Shown here: positions 28,806 to 39,686 of the stretch, one piece after another | How the letters are laid out: every line of letters starts with the position of its first letter | Numbering within the stretch: position 1 is the stretch's first letter | Assembly (NCBI GenBank): GCA_963836735.1 | Contig: CAWIKP010000033.1 | Span: 62,001-126,000, forward strand | Direction of reading: 5' to 3' | DNA from: JACCXG01 sp963836735 | GTDB taxonomy: Bacteria > Acidobacteriota > Vicinamibacteria > Vicinamibacterales > 2-12-FULL-66-21 | Length of the DNA stretch: 64,000 nucleotides | Notes under the pieces: generated by a model | Told to the model about the DNA's origin: nothing | Seen by the model: only the letters and a program-made list of their open reading frames with translations | Databases searched by the model: none | Position numbers and translations under genes: made by a program

Positions 28806-31800
28806 ATGACCCGACCCCATCTCTCCCGCGTGGCGCTGGCCATTGTCTGCAGCCTGATGCTGGTGATTCCGGTAATGCATGGCGACCAGGGGCCGCCAGG
28901 GACTACGGCCTCCAGGCCGGCCGGGCAGGTCCGGCTGACGAAAGCCGAGGCCGCGGCGTTCGCCAGGGATGCGCGCACCAGGGTCAACGTCGATGTGGCT
29001 GCCGGCGTCGAGCTGACGCTGTGGGCGTCGGAGCGCCTCATCTCGGACCCGATCGCCATCGACGTGGACCCTGATGGCACCGCGTACGTCATCAGCTCGA
29101 GCCGCGCCGACCTGCCGCTCGACATTCGCGGGCACGCCGACTGGCTGCCGATCGTGCATACGTTGAAGACCAACGAGGCACTCCGCGAGTTCTACCGGAA
29201 GGATCTTGCGCCAGAGAACAGCGCCCGCAACACCTGGATCCCCGACCTCAACAAGGACGGCTCTCGTGATGGACGGGATCTCACGGAGCTGAAGGAACGG
29301 ATCGTCCGCATCCAGGACACCGACGGCGATGGCGTGGCCGACAGCTCGCGCGTGATGAAGGAAGGGTTCAGCGATGACGCCACGTGGGACGTCGGCGGCG
29401 GCATCCTGTCTTACGGCGGCGAGCTCTATTTCGGGATGGCGCCGGGCGTGTTCCGGCTGCGCGATACCAACGGCGACGGTGTCATCGACACGCAGGCCAC
29501 CGTGAGCGACGGCTACAACACCCACCCTGCGTTCGGCGGGCACGGCATCTCCGGCGTGATGCTCGGACCCGACGGACGGCTCTACTGGGAGGTCGGCGAC
29601 ATCGGGTTCCACGTCGTGGACAAGAGCGGCAAGCGATGGGCCTACCCGAGTCAGGGGGCGGTCCTGCGCTCCGAGCTCGATGGCTCCGGCTTCGAGGTGT
29701 TCGCGGCGGGCATCAGGAACCTCCAGGAGTTCTCCTTCGACGAACACGGCAACCTGATGAGCGTGGACAACGACGGCGATCACGACGGCGAGAGCGAGCG
29801 TGTCGTCTACATCCCGTACGGGTCGGACAGCGGCTGGCGATCCAACTGGCAGTACGGCAGGTACACCGACACGCGGAACAATCGCTACAACGTCTGGATG
29901 GATGAAGGGTTGTACAAGCCGCGCCACGAGCGGCAGGCGGCGTATATCCTGCCTCCCGTGAAGTCCTGGCACGCCGGCCCGTCGGGCATGGTCTACAACC
30001 CGGGGACGGCACTGTCGGACGCCTGGCGCAATTACTACTTCGTCACCAGCTTCCCGGGCTCGTCGTCTGAGGCGAAGATCTACGGTTTCCGGTTGAAGGA
30101 AAGCGGCGCAGGCGTCACCTACGAGGACGAGAAGCTGCTCCTGCGAGGCGTGCTCGCGATCGGCATGCGCTTCGGCGCCGAAGGGGCGCTCTATCTCACG
30201 GACTGGATGACAGGTTGGGACTCCAAAGACGAGGGCCGGATCTGGAAGCTCGATACGCCTTCGACCGCCGGCAGCGCGGATCGCAAAGAAGTGCTGTCCC
30301 TCCTGCGCGCCGATTTCCGATCGCGGCCGGTTGCGGGTGTTTCGAGCCTTCTCCGTCATCCCGACATGAGAGTGCGCCAGAAGGCGCAGTTCGAGCTGGC
30401 GCGCCGGGGAGACGTGCAACCGCTCCTGGCCGCGGCCCGCGACGCATCGGCTGGGCTCGGGCGGCTCCACGCGATATGGGGGATGGCGCAGCTCGCGCGG
30501 CGTCAACCCTCACACGCCTCGCACCTGGCGGACTTTCTTGGTGACCCTGATGCGGAAGTGCGGGCGCAGGCCGCCAAGATGATTGGCGACGTGCGATACG
30601 CGGCGGCCGGCGATCGGCTCCTGCCTCTCCTGAAGGACAGTGCGCCCAGGGTTCAGTTCTTCGCCGCGGAAGCGCTCGGCCGGATCGCGCACAAACCGGC
30701 TACGGCTCCGCTGGTGAGCATGCTGGCGGCCAACGACGACCGCGACGTCTACCTGCGGCACGCCGGCAGCCTGGCGCTCGCGTCGATTGGCGACGCGTCC
30801 GCGCTCGAGGCCCTGGCGCAGCACGAATCGCGGGCGGTGCGGCTCGCTGCGGTGATCGCGCTGCGCCGCATGGCCAATGCCGGCGTGGCGCGCTTCCTGG
30901 CCGACAAGGACGAACTGGTCGTCGTGGAAGCGGCGCGGGCGATCAACGACGACGGCGGGATCGAGGGCGGACTCGGGGCGCTGGCGGCCACATTGGGAGA
31001 GACGCGATTCAGGAGCGAGCCTCTGCTTCGCCGCGCCATCAGCGCGAACCTCCGGATCGGCACGACCGCAGCCGCCGAACGAGTGGCGACGTTCGCCGCC
31101 GACGTGGCACGGCCGGCAGCGCTTCGCGTCGAAGCCGTGTCGGCGCTCGGCGTGTGGGCCGCCCCATCGCCGCTCGATCGCGTCGACGGGGTTCACCTGG
31201 GCAGCGCCCTGCAGCAGCCGCGCGACGGCTCCGCCGCACGCGCCGCGGTACGGCGAATGATCGACGCCCTGCCGAAAGGCGAGAGCACGCCCGAGATGCG
31301 GGCGGCGCTCGCGCAGGCCGCCGGACAGCTCGAAATCGCGGAAGCCGTCCCGACGCTGACCGCCCAGCTGAAGGGCGATCCCTCCGTCGAGGTCAGGCTG
31401 GCTTCGCTGCGCGCGCTGCAGGCGCTGAAGGTCAAGGACATCGACGAGGTGATGAAGACCGCGCTCGCCGACAAGGATCCAGCGGTGCGGAAGGCCGCGC
31501 TCGGCATCCTGCCAGGTCTCGCGATGACGTCGGCCGCGAAGGTTCAGCAGCTGACGTCGATGATCAAGAGCGGCTCGCAGGCCGAGCGCCAGGGCGCGCT
31601 CGAAGTCCTGGGGACCCTCAAGACGGCCGAATCACGCGACGCACTCGGACAGTACCTCGACGAACTGCAGGCGGGCCGGATGGCGCCGGAGCTTCAGGTC
31701 GATCTGGCCGAAGCGGTCCAGGCCGATGCCGCGCCGGCGCTGACCGCGCGCCTCGAGGCGTTCCGCAAAGCCAGGGGCGCGGACACGCTGACGCTGGCAT

Positions 31801-32124
31801 TGCGCGACGCGCTCGCGCACCGGGGGGGACGCCCGGCGTGGAGCGGGGGTCATCTTCTCCAACCCGGCGGCCGAGTGCACCCGCTGCCACTCGTTCGAAG
31901 GGACGGCCGCGAACGTCGGGCCGAATCTCTCGAAGATCGGTGCAACCCTGTCCCGCGATCAGCTCGTCGAAGCGCTTCTGGAACCGAGCGCGCGGATTGC
32001 GCCAGGCTTCGGCACCGCTGGCGTCTCGCCGATGCCGCCGTTCGGGGCGATTCTCAAACTCAAGGAAATCCGCGATATCGTTGAGTTCCTCAGCATGTTG
32101 AAGGGATCTGGAGCTGACAAATGA
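28806..32124 (+). CDS. Beta-propeller dehydrogenase with HEAT repeats and C-terminal cytochrome c (frameshifted at a G7 tract)
   Basis: About 1,100 residues, exported (signal peptide 1-25). The N-terminal 500 residues are a sorbosone/PQQ-type dehydrogenase-like beta-propeller with DxDxDG calcium-type loops (NKDGSRDGRD, DTDGDGVADS, DTNGDGVIDT). HEAT-like helical repeats fill about residues 500-980. A single cytochrome c domain follows, with haem motif CTRCH at 31876-31890 and axial-ligand candidate Met in VSPMPPFG. The cytochrome reads in another frame from the run of seven Gs at 31822-31828; six Gs restore the frame through to the TGA at 32122-32124. That stop overlaps the next ATG (ATGA), which supports the correction. 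The fusion resembles membrane-bound dehydrogenases common in Planctomycetes. Substrate unknown. Confidence 0.85.
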
Positions 32125-33017
32125 GAGCAGGCCGAGTCTTCATTCCCGTCATGGTGGCGCTCGTCGCGGGCGCCAGCGTCGTAGTCCTGTCGCAGACCGC
32201 CGCGACCACGGCAGCTATTCCCAAGGCCGATCCGAAAGACTGGATTCAGCTGTTCAACGGCAAGGACCTGACCGGCTGGACGCCGAAGTTTGCGAAGCAC
32301 GACCTCGGCGAAAACTACAACGACACGTTCCGTGTGGAAGACGGGCTGCTGAAGGTCCGCTACGACAAGTGGGAGACGTTCAACGGCGAGTTCGGGCACA
32401 TGTTCTACAAGGATCCGTTCAGCTACTACGTCATCGCCGCCGAGTACCGGTTCGTCGGCGATCAGGTGAAGGGCGCAGGGCCGAGCCTGGCGTGGGCCAT
32501 CCGGAACAACGGGTTGATGCTGCAGGCGCCGGATCCGAAGACCATGATGAAGGATCAGGATTTCCCGATCTCGATCGAGGTGCAGCTGCTCGGCGGCTTC
32601 GGCAAGCCCCGCACGACCGCCAATCTCTGCACGCCCGGCACCAACGTCGTCATGGACGGCAAGCTCGAGACCCGGCACTGCATCAATTCGAAGTCGAAGA
32701 CCTACGAGGGCGACCAGTGGGTGCGCGTCGAGGTGCTGGTGCACGGCGACGAGCTGATGCGCCACTACGTCGAGGGCGAGCCCGTCCTCGAATACACGAA
32801 GCCCCAGATCGGCGGCGGCAACGTGAGCCCGGTCGATCCGAAGGTCAAGGTCGATGGCACGCCGCTGACCGGCGGCTACATCTCAATCCAGGCCGAGACC
32901 GCCCCCATCGATTTCCGGAAAATCGAGGTGCTCAATCTCGAGGGGTGCAAGGACGCCAAGGCGAAGAACTACAAGGCCTATTACGTGAAGGACAATCCGA
33001 AAGCCTGTCAGCGGTGA
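32121..33017 (+). CDS. DUF1080 (3-keto-disaccharide hydrolase-type) protein, exported
   Basis: A 298-residue protein with an N-terminal signal anchor (VFIPVMVALVAGASVVVL) and one DUF1080 jelly-roll domain. The diagnostic start WIQLFNGKDLTGW is at residues 38-50; FRVEDGLLKV and the sandwich strands EFGHMFYKD follow. DUF1080 members include 3-keto-glycoside hydrolases. The gene overlaps the dehydrogenase by ATGA, so oxidation of a glycoside by the upstream protein followed by hydrolysis here is a reasonable pathway model. Its stop overlaps the 3' end of the convergent serine hydrolase. Confidence 0.88.
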   Translation: MRAGRVFIPVMVALVAGASVVVLSQTAATTAAIPKADPKDWIQLFNGKDLTGWTPKFAKHDLGENYNDTFRVEDGLLKVRYDKWETFNGEFGHMFYKDPFSYYVIAAEYRFVGDQVKGAGPSLAWAIRNNGLMLQAPDPKTMMKDQDFPISIEVQLLGGFGKPRTTANLCTPGTNVVMDGKLETRHCINSKSKTYEGDQWVRVEVLVHGDELMRHYVEGEPVLEYTKPQIGGGNVSPVDPKVKVDGTPLTGGYISIQAETAPIDFRKIEVLNLEGCKDAKAKNYKAYYVKDNPKACQR

Positions 33018-34227
33018 GCTGACAAGGGTTGCATCGCATAGACGGCACGGTCGAAATCCTCGACCAGCTTCAGTGCAGCCGGATCGCCCCCGGGGAGCAT
33101 CTGCGACATGATCACGGCGCCGACCTGTTTCTCGCGGTCAATCCAGAAGAACGTGTTGTAGATCCCGGCCCACGACCATGGTGTTCCTGCCCCGCGCCGT
33201 GCCGGCGGTCTGGGAGTTCAACGCGAATCCCAGCCCGAACTTGTCCAGCGCGCCCGGAAGTGCGGCACCGTCGACGGCCAGCTGGGGCACGACGCTCGAG
33301 AACGGCCGCAGCGTAAGGTTCGCCGATCTGGTTTTTCCGCATCTCCGCGACCGATTGCCGCGACAGGATGCGGCGTCCATCCAGTTGGCCTCCCGCCATC
33401 ATCGCGCGCACGAAGCGAAGGTAGTCGGACGCGGTCGAGTACAGGCCGCCACCGCCTGAATAGAACGTGCCGGGTTTGGCTGGCGGCGCGGGCTGCGCGT
33501 CCAGCCCGCCGTCGGCCCGGCGTTGCGAGCGGGGCACGATACGTGCCTGCTTGTCCGCGGGGACGTCGAAATACGAGTCCGCCATGCCAAGTGGATTGAA
33601 GATGTTCTCGCGGAAGTAGACCTCGAGGGAACGGCCGCTCACCTTCTCGACCAGCCGTCCCAGCCAGTCCGTATTGATGCCGTACTCCCATCGCGTTCCG
33701 GGATCGAACAGCAGCGGCGCCTGGAGAAACGCATCGCCGCCGGCCATCATGCTTGGCAGCTGCTTCTTCGCCACCAGCTCGAGCAGCTCTTTCCGCATGA
33801 ACTCGTAGCCGAAACCCGCGGTGTGTGTCAGCAGGTGCCTCACGGTGATGGGTGTCTTCGGCGGCCGGAGGGTGCCGTTGTCGAGAACGCGGACGGCTCC
33901 GATTTCGGGCAGGTAGGTCGCGGCGGGGGCGTCCAGCTTGATCTTGCCTGCCTCCACGAGCTGCATGGCCGCAACCGAGGTGATCGGCTTGGTCATCGAC
34001 GCGATCGCGAAGATGGCGTCCTTGTTCGCGCCCTGTGCGCTCTCGTAAACGATGCCCTTTCCGTCCGCGACCATCGCCACCGCCATCGGCACGCGTTTCT
34101 GCTCGACCGCTGCTTTCAGGAGCGCATCGATTTCGCCTGACCTGGCCTGCCGGGCCCCGAGCGGGATGGCCCAGGCCGCGACGGCGGCAACGGCAACGGC
34201 GACAGCTGACAAGGCGAGCCTCTTCAT
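33008..34227 (-). CDS. Serine hydrolase, beta-lactamase class C/esterase family (two frameshifts)
   Basis: About 405 residues after correcting indels near 33322 and 33185. The signal peptide MKRLALSAVAVAVAAVAAWA is followed by the SxxK motif SMTK in AIASMTKPI and the YxN-type motif in YGINTDW. The C-terminal part (LDKFGLGFALN, MVWAGIYNTFFWID, MQPLSAHR) reads in two further frames. Class C family members are esterases or DD-peptidases as often as beta-lactamases; no resistance role can be claimed. ATG 34227 has AAAGGGG upstream. The corrected stop (33008-33010) overlaps the stop of the convergent DUF1080 gene by 10 bases. Confidence 0.85.
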
Positions 34228-34365
34228 CGGAACCCCTTTCAAGATGCGTGTTCTCGCTCGAGGGCGAGAGCATACCCCAATCGTCGGCGCGCTTGACACC
34301 ACCTCGCCCCTGGTGACAGGCTCCGCCGACATAGCCCTCGCTGTTCGACCGTCAAGAGGTGACTC

Positions 34366-37300
34366 ATGATTCAGCGGATGCGCTTCGGAGTGGCCGTGCT
34401 GTGCGTGGTCGTGGTGATGTCTGCGGGCGCGGGCGCGCAGGTCACCACCGGGACGCTCGTCGGCGCCGTTCGTGATGCGAATGGCGTGGTGCCGGGCGCT
34501 GCGGTCACGATTCACGAGGTCAACAGGGGGACTTCGGATACCTACGTGACCGACGAGAACGGCACCTACACCGCTCCCTTTCTCACGCCCGGTACCTACA
34601 CCGTCGAAGTGAACGTGCAGGGATTCCGGACGCTGGCGCCGGGAAGGCGTCATCCTCCAGGTCAATCAGCGCGCGCGCGTCGACGTGGCGCTCGAAGTCG
34701 GCGGCATCGAGGAGACGACTACCGTGGTCGCCGAAGCGCCGCTGCTCAGGACCGACTCGTCGGAGGTCGGCACGGTGATCGAGGAGCGGGCCATCAAGGA
34801 GCTGCCGCTGAACGGCCGCAACTTCGCGACCCTCGTCTATCTGACGCCGGGCATCACTCCCGGGCAGGCGGGCGAGAACCTCTCCGGCGCCAGCACCTTC
34901 AATCCGCGGGGTGCGTCGAACTTCAACGCGCTCGGCCACCAGGCCAACGCGAACGGGTGGCTGATCGACGGGATCGATAACAACGAATACACCTTCAATA
35001 CCGTGATCATCGCGCCGTCGGTCGAGCAGGTGCGCGAGTTCAAGGTGCTCTCGGGGGTCTTCTCCGCGGAGTTCGGCCGCGGCGCCGGCGTGGTGTCGGT
35101 CGCCACCAAGTCCGGGAGCAACATCCTGCACGGCACCGTGTTCGAATACCTCCGCGATGACGCGTTCGACGCCCGCAATTTCTTCGTCCGCAAGGTGGCG
35201 CAGGCCGACGGCAGCCTCACCAAGGATCCGAAGCCGCCGCTCGATCGGCATCAGTTCGGCGCTGCCGTCGGCGGACCGCTGGTGATTCCCGGACTCTACG
35301 ACGGCCACAACCGCACGTTCTTCTTCGCCGACTATGCCGGCCTGAAGGAGAAGCGCGGGCAGGTCTTCGTCAACACCGTGCCGACCGCACGCACCAGGGT
35401 CGGCGACTTCAGCGACTTCCGTGACACCAGCGGCAACCTGATCCCCATCTACGATCCGCTCACGACCCGCGCCAACCCGGCATTCGATTCGTCCCGGCCC
35501 GTGAGCGCGACCAACCCGCAGTTCCTGCGCGATCCCTACACCGGCAACGTGATTCCGCAGGGCCGCATGAACCAGGTGGGGCTGAACGTCGCGAGCATCT
35601 ATCCGCTCCCGAACGGAGCCGGGCAACTTCAACAACTACACCTCGACGGTCAACCGCGAGGTCACCGACAACGTGTATCGGGACGCATCGATCACCAGGC
35701 GTCGTCCAACGACTCGTTCTTCGGCCGATTCAACTGGGGGCGCTTCAACCTCGACGCGCCGCAGGGGCAGGCCGCCTGCTGCCTGCCGACGCCGGCGGAG
35801 GCCGCCGCGCGGTTCGAGCTGGGGCCCTTCGTCGCGGGCATCCAGAACACGCGCCTCACGACTCACGGCGCCGCGTTCAACTGGGCGCGGATCGTCTCGC
35901 CCTCCCTGGTCAACGAGCTCCGGGCCGGGTACGCCCGCACGCAGCCGTTCACGTTCCAGTCGGATTTCGGCATCAGGGCCGCCGATTCGCTGGGCATCCG
36001 GGGCATCAACGTCACCGAGTTCACCACCGGGCTCCCCAACATCAACATCCCGGATCTCACCGGGATCTCCGGTGGTCCGGCCTTCCTGCCGGTGAACCCG
36101 AAGCAGTTCCACTGGCAGATCGAGGACTCGCTGGTGTGGATGAGAGGCAGGCATCAGCTGAAGTTCGGTTACCGGCTGGTCGACCGCTATCCGTCCCCGT
36201 TCACCAACACCGATACCCGTGGCACCATCAACTTCGGACGCAACTACACCAACAACCCGGTCACCAACACGGGAGGCTCGGGTATCGCCTCGCTGCTGAC
36301 CGGCTACATCAACAACGCCGCGCGCGGGTTCCTGCAGGAGCCGTACACGCTTCGCACCCAGGAGCACGGCCTCTTCATCCAGGACGACGTCAAGCTCAAC
36401 TCGCGATTCACGATCAATGCGGGTCTGCGCTACGAGATCTTCGGGGCCGAGACCGAGGAGGACGGCAAGATCGTCAACTACGACCCCGTCAACATGCGGC
36501 TGATCTACGCCGGAGAGGACGGCGCCAGCAACTCGGTCAACAAGAAGACGCAGTACCTGAACCTCGCCCCCCGTCTCGGGATGACCTACGATCTGCTCGG
36601 CGATCAGACGACGATTCTCAGGACCGGCTTCGCGATCACCTACTATCCCGAGCAGCCGTCCGCGTCGAACATGATCGGCCAGCAGGTGCCGTACACGATC
36701 TCGCAGAACGTGAGCTTCGCGACCAACCCCACCGACTTCAGCACGGTTCGAACCCTGGACGATCCGTTCCCGGCCATCGCCCAGGTGAAGCCGCTGCACC
36801 ACCGCCGAACTGCAGGCCGCCAACCCGCGCGTGCTCGGGCACTCGTTCGAGAACGAAACGCCGTACGCGGAGCAGTGGCACCTCGGCGTCGAGCGCCGCG
36901 TGCTCGCCGCGCTGGCCGTGGAGCTCACCTACGCCGGCAGCGCCGGCAAGCACATCGTGTTCTGCTACAACCCCAACGAGATACAGCCGGGCATCGGCTC
37001 GCAGGAATCGCGGCGGCTGATCCAGCCGCTCAATCGCCTCAACAACATGCTGCAGTGCGATCCGCGCAACCGCTCGACGTATCACAGCGGTCAGCTGAAA
37101 GTCACGCAGCGGTTCCGCGGCGGGCTGCAGCTCCTCGGCAGCTACACCTACGGCAAGTCGCTCGACTATGGCGGCTCGGCGGCGAGCGGTGCGGGCGCCG
37201 TCGGGCAGTCCGCAGACGGTCACCAACCTGAACGCGGGGCATGGGCCCTCGGGCTTCGACGTGCGCCACCGCGCGGTGGTCAGCTGGGTGTACGAGCTGC

Positions 37301-37788
37301 CATGGGGACCGGGCCGCGCCTGGCTGAACAACGGCGGAGTGGTGGGCGCGATCGTCGGCGGCTGGCAGTTCGCCGGCATCTCGACGTTCACCACCGGCCG
37401 TCCGTTCACGGTGTTCATGCAGACCGGCGTCAACAACGGCGCGCCGAGCTGGCCGAATCGCATCGGCTCGGGACGGCTCGACGAGCCGACCGTCGATCTC
37501 TGGTACAACCCGCGCGATTTCGCGACGCCGCCGGCGAACACCTACGGCGACAGCGGCCGCGGCATTCTCTACGGGCCCGGTCACGTCAATTTCGATACCT
37601 CGCTGTCGAAGCGCTTCACCGTGGTCGGCCGCTCCAACGTCGAGTTCCGCTGGGACGCCTTCAACCTGTTCAACCATCCGGGCTTCGGCTTCCCGAACCA
37701 GAACTTCGATTCGCCGACGGCGGGCCGGATCACCTCGACCGCGGTTGACAATCGGTCGATGCAGTTCTCGTTGAAGTTCAATTTCTGA
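34366..37788 (+). CDS. Oar-like/TonB-dependent-type outer-membrane protein with carboxypeptidase regulatory domain (multiple frameshifts)
   Basis: About 1,140 residues when frames are joined. A signal peptide ends GAGAQ; an N-terminal CarboxypepD_reg domain follows (TGTLVGAVRDANGVVPGAAV). A plug-like domain has TTVVAEAPLLRTDSSEVGTV and LPLNGRNFATLVYL, and the long beta-barrel ends with the aromatic C-terminal FSLKFNF typical of outer-membrane insertion. Such proteins are abundant in Acidobacteria and are thought to import or bind large substrates. Frame changes occur near 34638, 35622, 35679 (the last two compensate), 36801 and 37200. Five indels in one gene could mean decay, but every domain is represented, so sequencing error is as likely. 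The ATG has AGAGGTGA upstream. Confidence 0.85.
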
Positions 37789-37859
37789 GTATGTGCCGGG
37801 TGGCTGTGGAGCCTGGTCGTGGCTTCGCCTTAGGAGTGCAACGCCGCACAAGAGCCTCA

Positions 37860-37921
37860 CAGGAGGGTCAGGAGTTCGGGTTCTTTTGAAAAACAAACCT
37901 CCTGGTCTCCTGGCCCTCCTG
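37860..37921. repeat. CAGGAGG-class inverted array overlapping a gene start
   Basis: Arms CAGGAGGGTCAGGAG (37860-37874) and CTCCTGGCCCTCCTG (37907-37921) are reverse complements with one mismatch, separated by 32 bases. Both arms show 7-base periodicity around CAGGAGG/CCTCCTG. The right arm lies inside the reading frame of the VWFA gene and encodes part of its signal peptide (PPGLLALLFL). Confidence 0.6.
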
Positions 37922-39595
37922 TTCCTGATCTTGGGCGCGGTCCTTGCCGTTGCCGCGCAGGATCGTCCGCTCGTCTTCCAGGTCGGCTCCGAACTGGTCG
38001 TGCTCGATGTCATCGCGACCGACGCCGACGGCCGGGAAGTGTTGGACCTCACGCGAGACGAGGTCCAGATTCAGGAGGACGGCGCGCCGCGGGCGATTCA
38101 GCACCTGCAGCTGGTCTCTCGCGCGCTGCAGCTTCGCGACCGCAGCCTGCCCGCGGCATCGGCTCCAGTGGCGGCGACGCCGGTGGCCCCGGGGGCCGCC
38201 GGTCTTGCCGAGAGCCTCAGCGTGGTCATCGTGCTCGATCTCAACAGCATGCCCGCCGACGCCATGCCGCGGGTCCGGGCCGCGGTGCTGGACGCCGCCG
38301 GAACCGCCGCGTCGAACGGCGTCTCCACGATGATCGTGACGATCAGGGAGCAACTGGAGGTGGTGCAGTCGTTCACCACCAACCCCGAGGTGCTGCGCCA
38401 GGCGATGGAACGCGTCGGAGCCGCCGCGGCCACGCAGACTGACATGTCGGCCCTGTTCGAGCGGCTGGATCGCATCTGCGGCATCGCCGGCCCCAACGAC
38501 GTCGTGAACATGGGCGTCGCGGTCGGCCAGGACATCGTCACCGAGGGCAATCGGCGGATGCTCTACACGGGTCGCGCGCTGACCGGCCTGGCGCGGTCGC
38601 TCGACGCGGTGCCCGGCCGCAAGCACATCGTCCTCTATTCGGGCGGTTATACCCTCAACCTGGTGAACCGGGTGATCGACACCGTCACCGCCGTGGTGTC
38701 CGCCTGCAACGATTCGGACATCCTTCGCGTGCGCCGGTCGCTCGGGCAGCAGCTGGGGATGCTGATGCCTCCGGACGTCACCGGGAGCATGCGGGCGATC
38801 GTCGATCGGGCGACGTTTTCGCAGGCCTCGTTCTACAGCGTCGATCCCGGCGGCATCACGACCGCTGCGGTGTTGCCGCAGCAGAAGGGGAGCACCCGAG
38901 GGGGCCGTGTGCCGTTCCCGCGGCTCGCGTCGATGAGCGAGGGGGCCGGCCACGACTACCTCACCACGCTGGCCCGGGACACCGGCGGCCGCGTCTTCCT
39001 GAACACCAACGATCTCGGCGCAGGATTGCTCCAGGCCCAGCGCGACGCGCAGTCCTACTACCTGGTGGGTTACGAGCCGGTCGAGGCGCCGAAGAAGAGC
39101 ACGTTCCGCGAGGTCAAGATTTCGACCACTCGCCGCGACGTGACCCTGCGCTACCGTCGCGGGTATTACGCCATGAGCGACCGCGATCGCGCGAGCGCCG
39201 ACGTCGACACCGCCATGCAGTCTCCCGGCGCCTTTCGCCGCGAGGGTTTCGCGGTCTCCGCCGCCACCAGCAACCGCGGCCTCCAGATCGAGGTGCGAAT
39301 TCCCTCGCACGCCATCCGCATCCGTCCCGCCGGCGCCACCGAGCGGGCGACGTTCAGCGTGCACGCCGAGCTGCGGCCGATGAACGGGCGGTCCCGCCCG
39401 AAAACGCTGCCCGGCAAAGACGTGGTGCTGGACCTGAGCCCCGATCGCATGAGCGCCATTCGCGCCAGCGACAAGGTGGCGGTCCGCCTCGATTCCCCGG
39501 CGCCGTCTCCGGGCAGCTATCTGCTCACGGTCGTCGCCCGCGACAGCGGCGGCTGGATCGCCGCGGACGCCAGCGAGATCGTGGTGGGGAAGTAG
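37886..39595 (+). CDS. VWFA-related acidobacterial protein (TIGR03436), exported
   Basis: About 570 residues. The signal peptide KNKPPGLLALLFLILG ends at VAAQ. The family N-terminal domain follows (VFQVGSELVVLDVIATDADG, LTRDEVQIQEDGAPRAIQHL), then a von Willebrand A domain (LSVVIVLDLNSMPADAM, where the metal-site DxSxS is changed to DLNSM) and a C-terminal domain (YYLVGYEPVEAPKK, VTLRYRRGYYA). The ligand is unknown; members are exported and often multicopy. Start: TTG 37886 places the signal peptide at the N-terminus, whereas ATG 37793 would add 31 residues. The 5' end overlaps a CAGGAGG-class inverted array. It follows the receptor gene by about 100 bases. Confidence 0.85.
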   Translation: MKNKPPGLLALLFLILGAVLAVAAQDRPLVFQVGSELVVLDVIATDADGREVLDLTRDEVQIQEDGAPRAIQHLQLVSRALQLRDRSLPAASAPVAATPVAPGAAGLAESLSVVIVLDLNSMPADAMPRVRAAVLDAAGTAASNGVSTMIVTIREQLEVVQSFTTNPEVLRQAMERVGAAAATQTDMSALFERLDRICGIAGPNDVVNMGVAVGQDIVTEGNRRMLYTGRALTGLARSLDAVPGRKHIVLYSGGYTLNLVNRVIDTVTAVVSACNDSDILRVRRSLGQQLGMLMPPDVTGSMRAIVDRATFSQASFYSVDPGGITTAAVLPQQKGSTRGGRVPFPRLASMSEGAGHDYLTTLARDTGGRVFLNTNDLGAGLLQAQRDAQSYYLVGYEPVEAPKKSTFREVKISTTRRDVTLRYRRGYYAMSDRDRASADVDTAMQSPGAFRREGFAVSAATSNRGLQIEVRIPSHAIRIRPAGATERATFSVHAELRPMNGRSRPKTLPGKDVVLDLSPDRMSAIRASDKVAVRLDSPAPSPGSYLLTVVARDSGGWIAADASEIVVGK

Positions 39596-39686
39596 GCACC
39601 TTCGGGTATGACGTCAGCCGGACCCGGCCTTGCTGAGCCTCAGCGAGGGCACGTATGGGCGCTCCGATCTCCGAAGGGATAGAAGG

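Noticed and set aside
33112..34227. Antibiotic-resistance beta-lactamase
   Set aside because: The SxxK serine-hydrolase fold is shared by esterases and peptidases; nothing supports a resistance role.
34228..34665. N-terminal extension of the serine hydrolase
   Set aside because: It overlaps the receptor gene's start, and a signal peptide with ribosome site begins at 34227.
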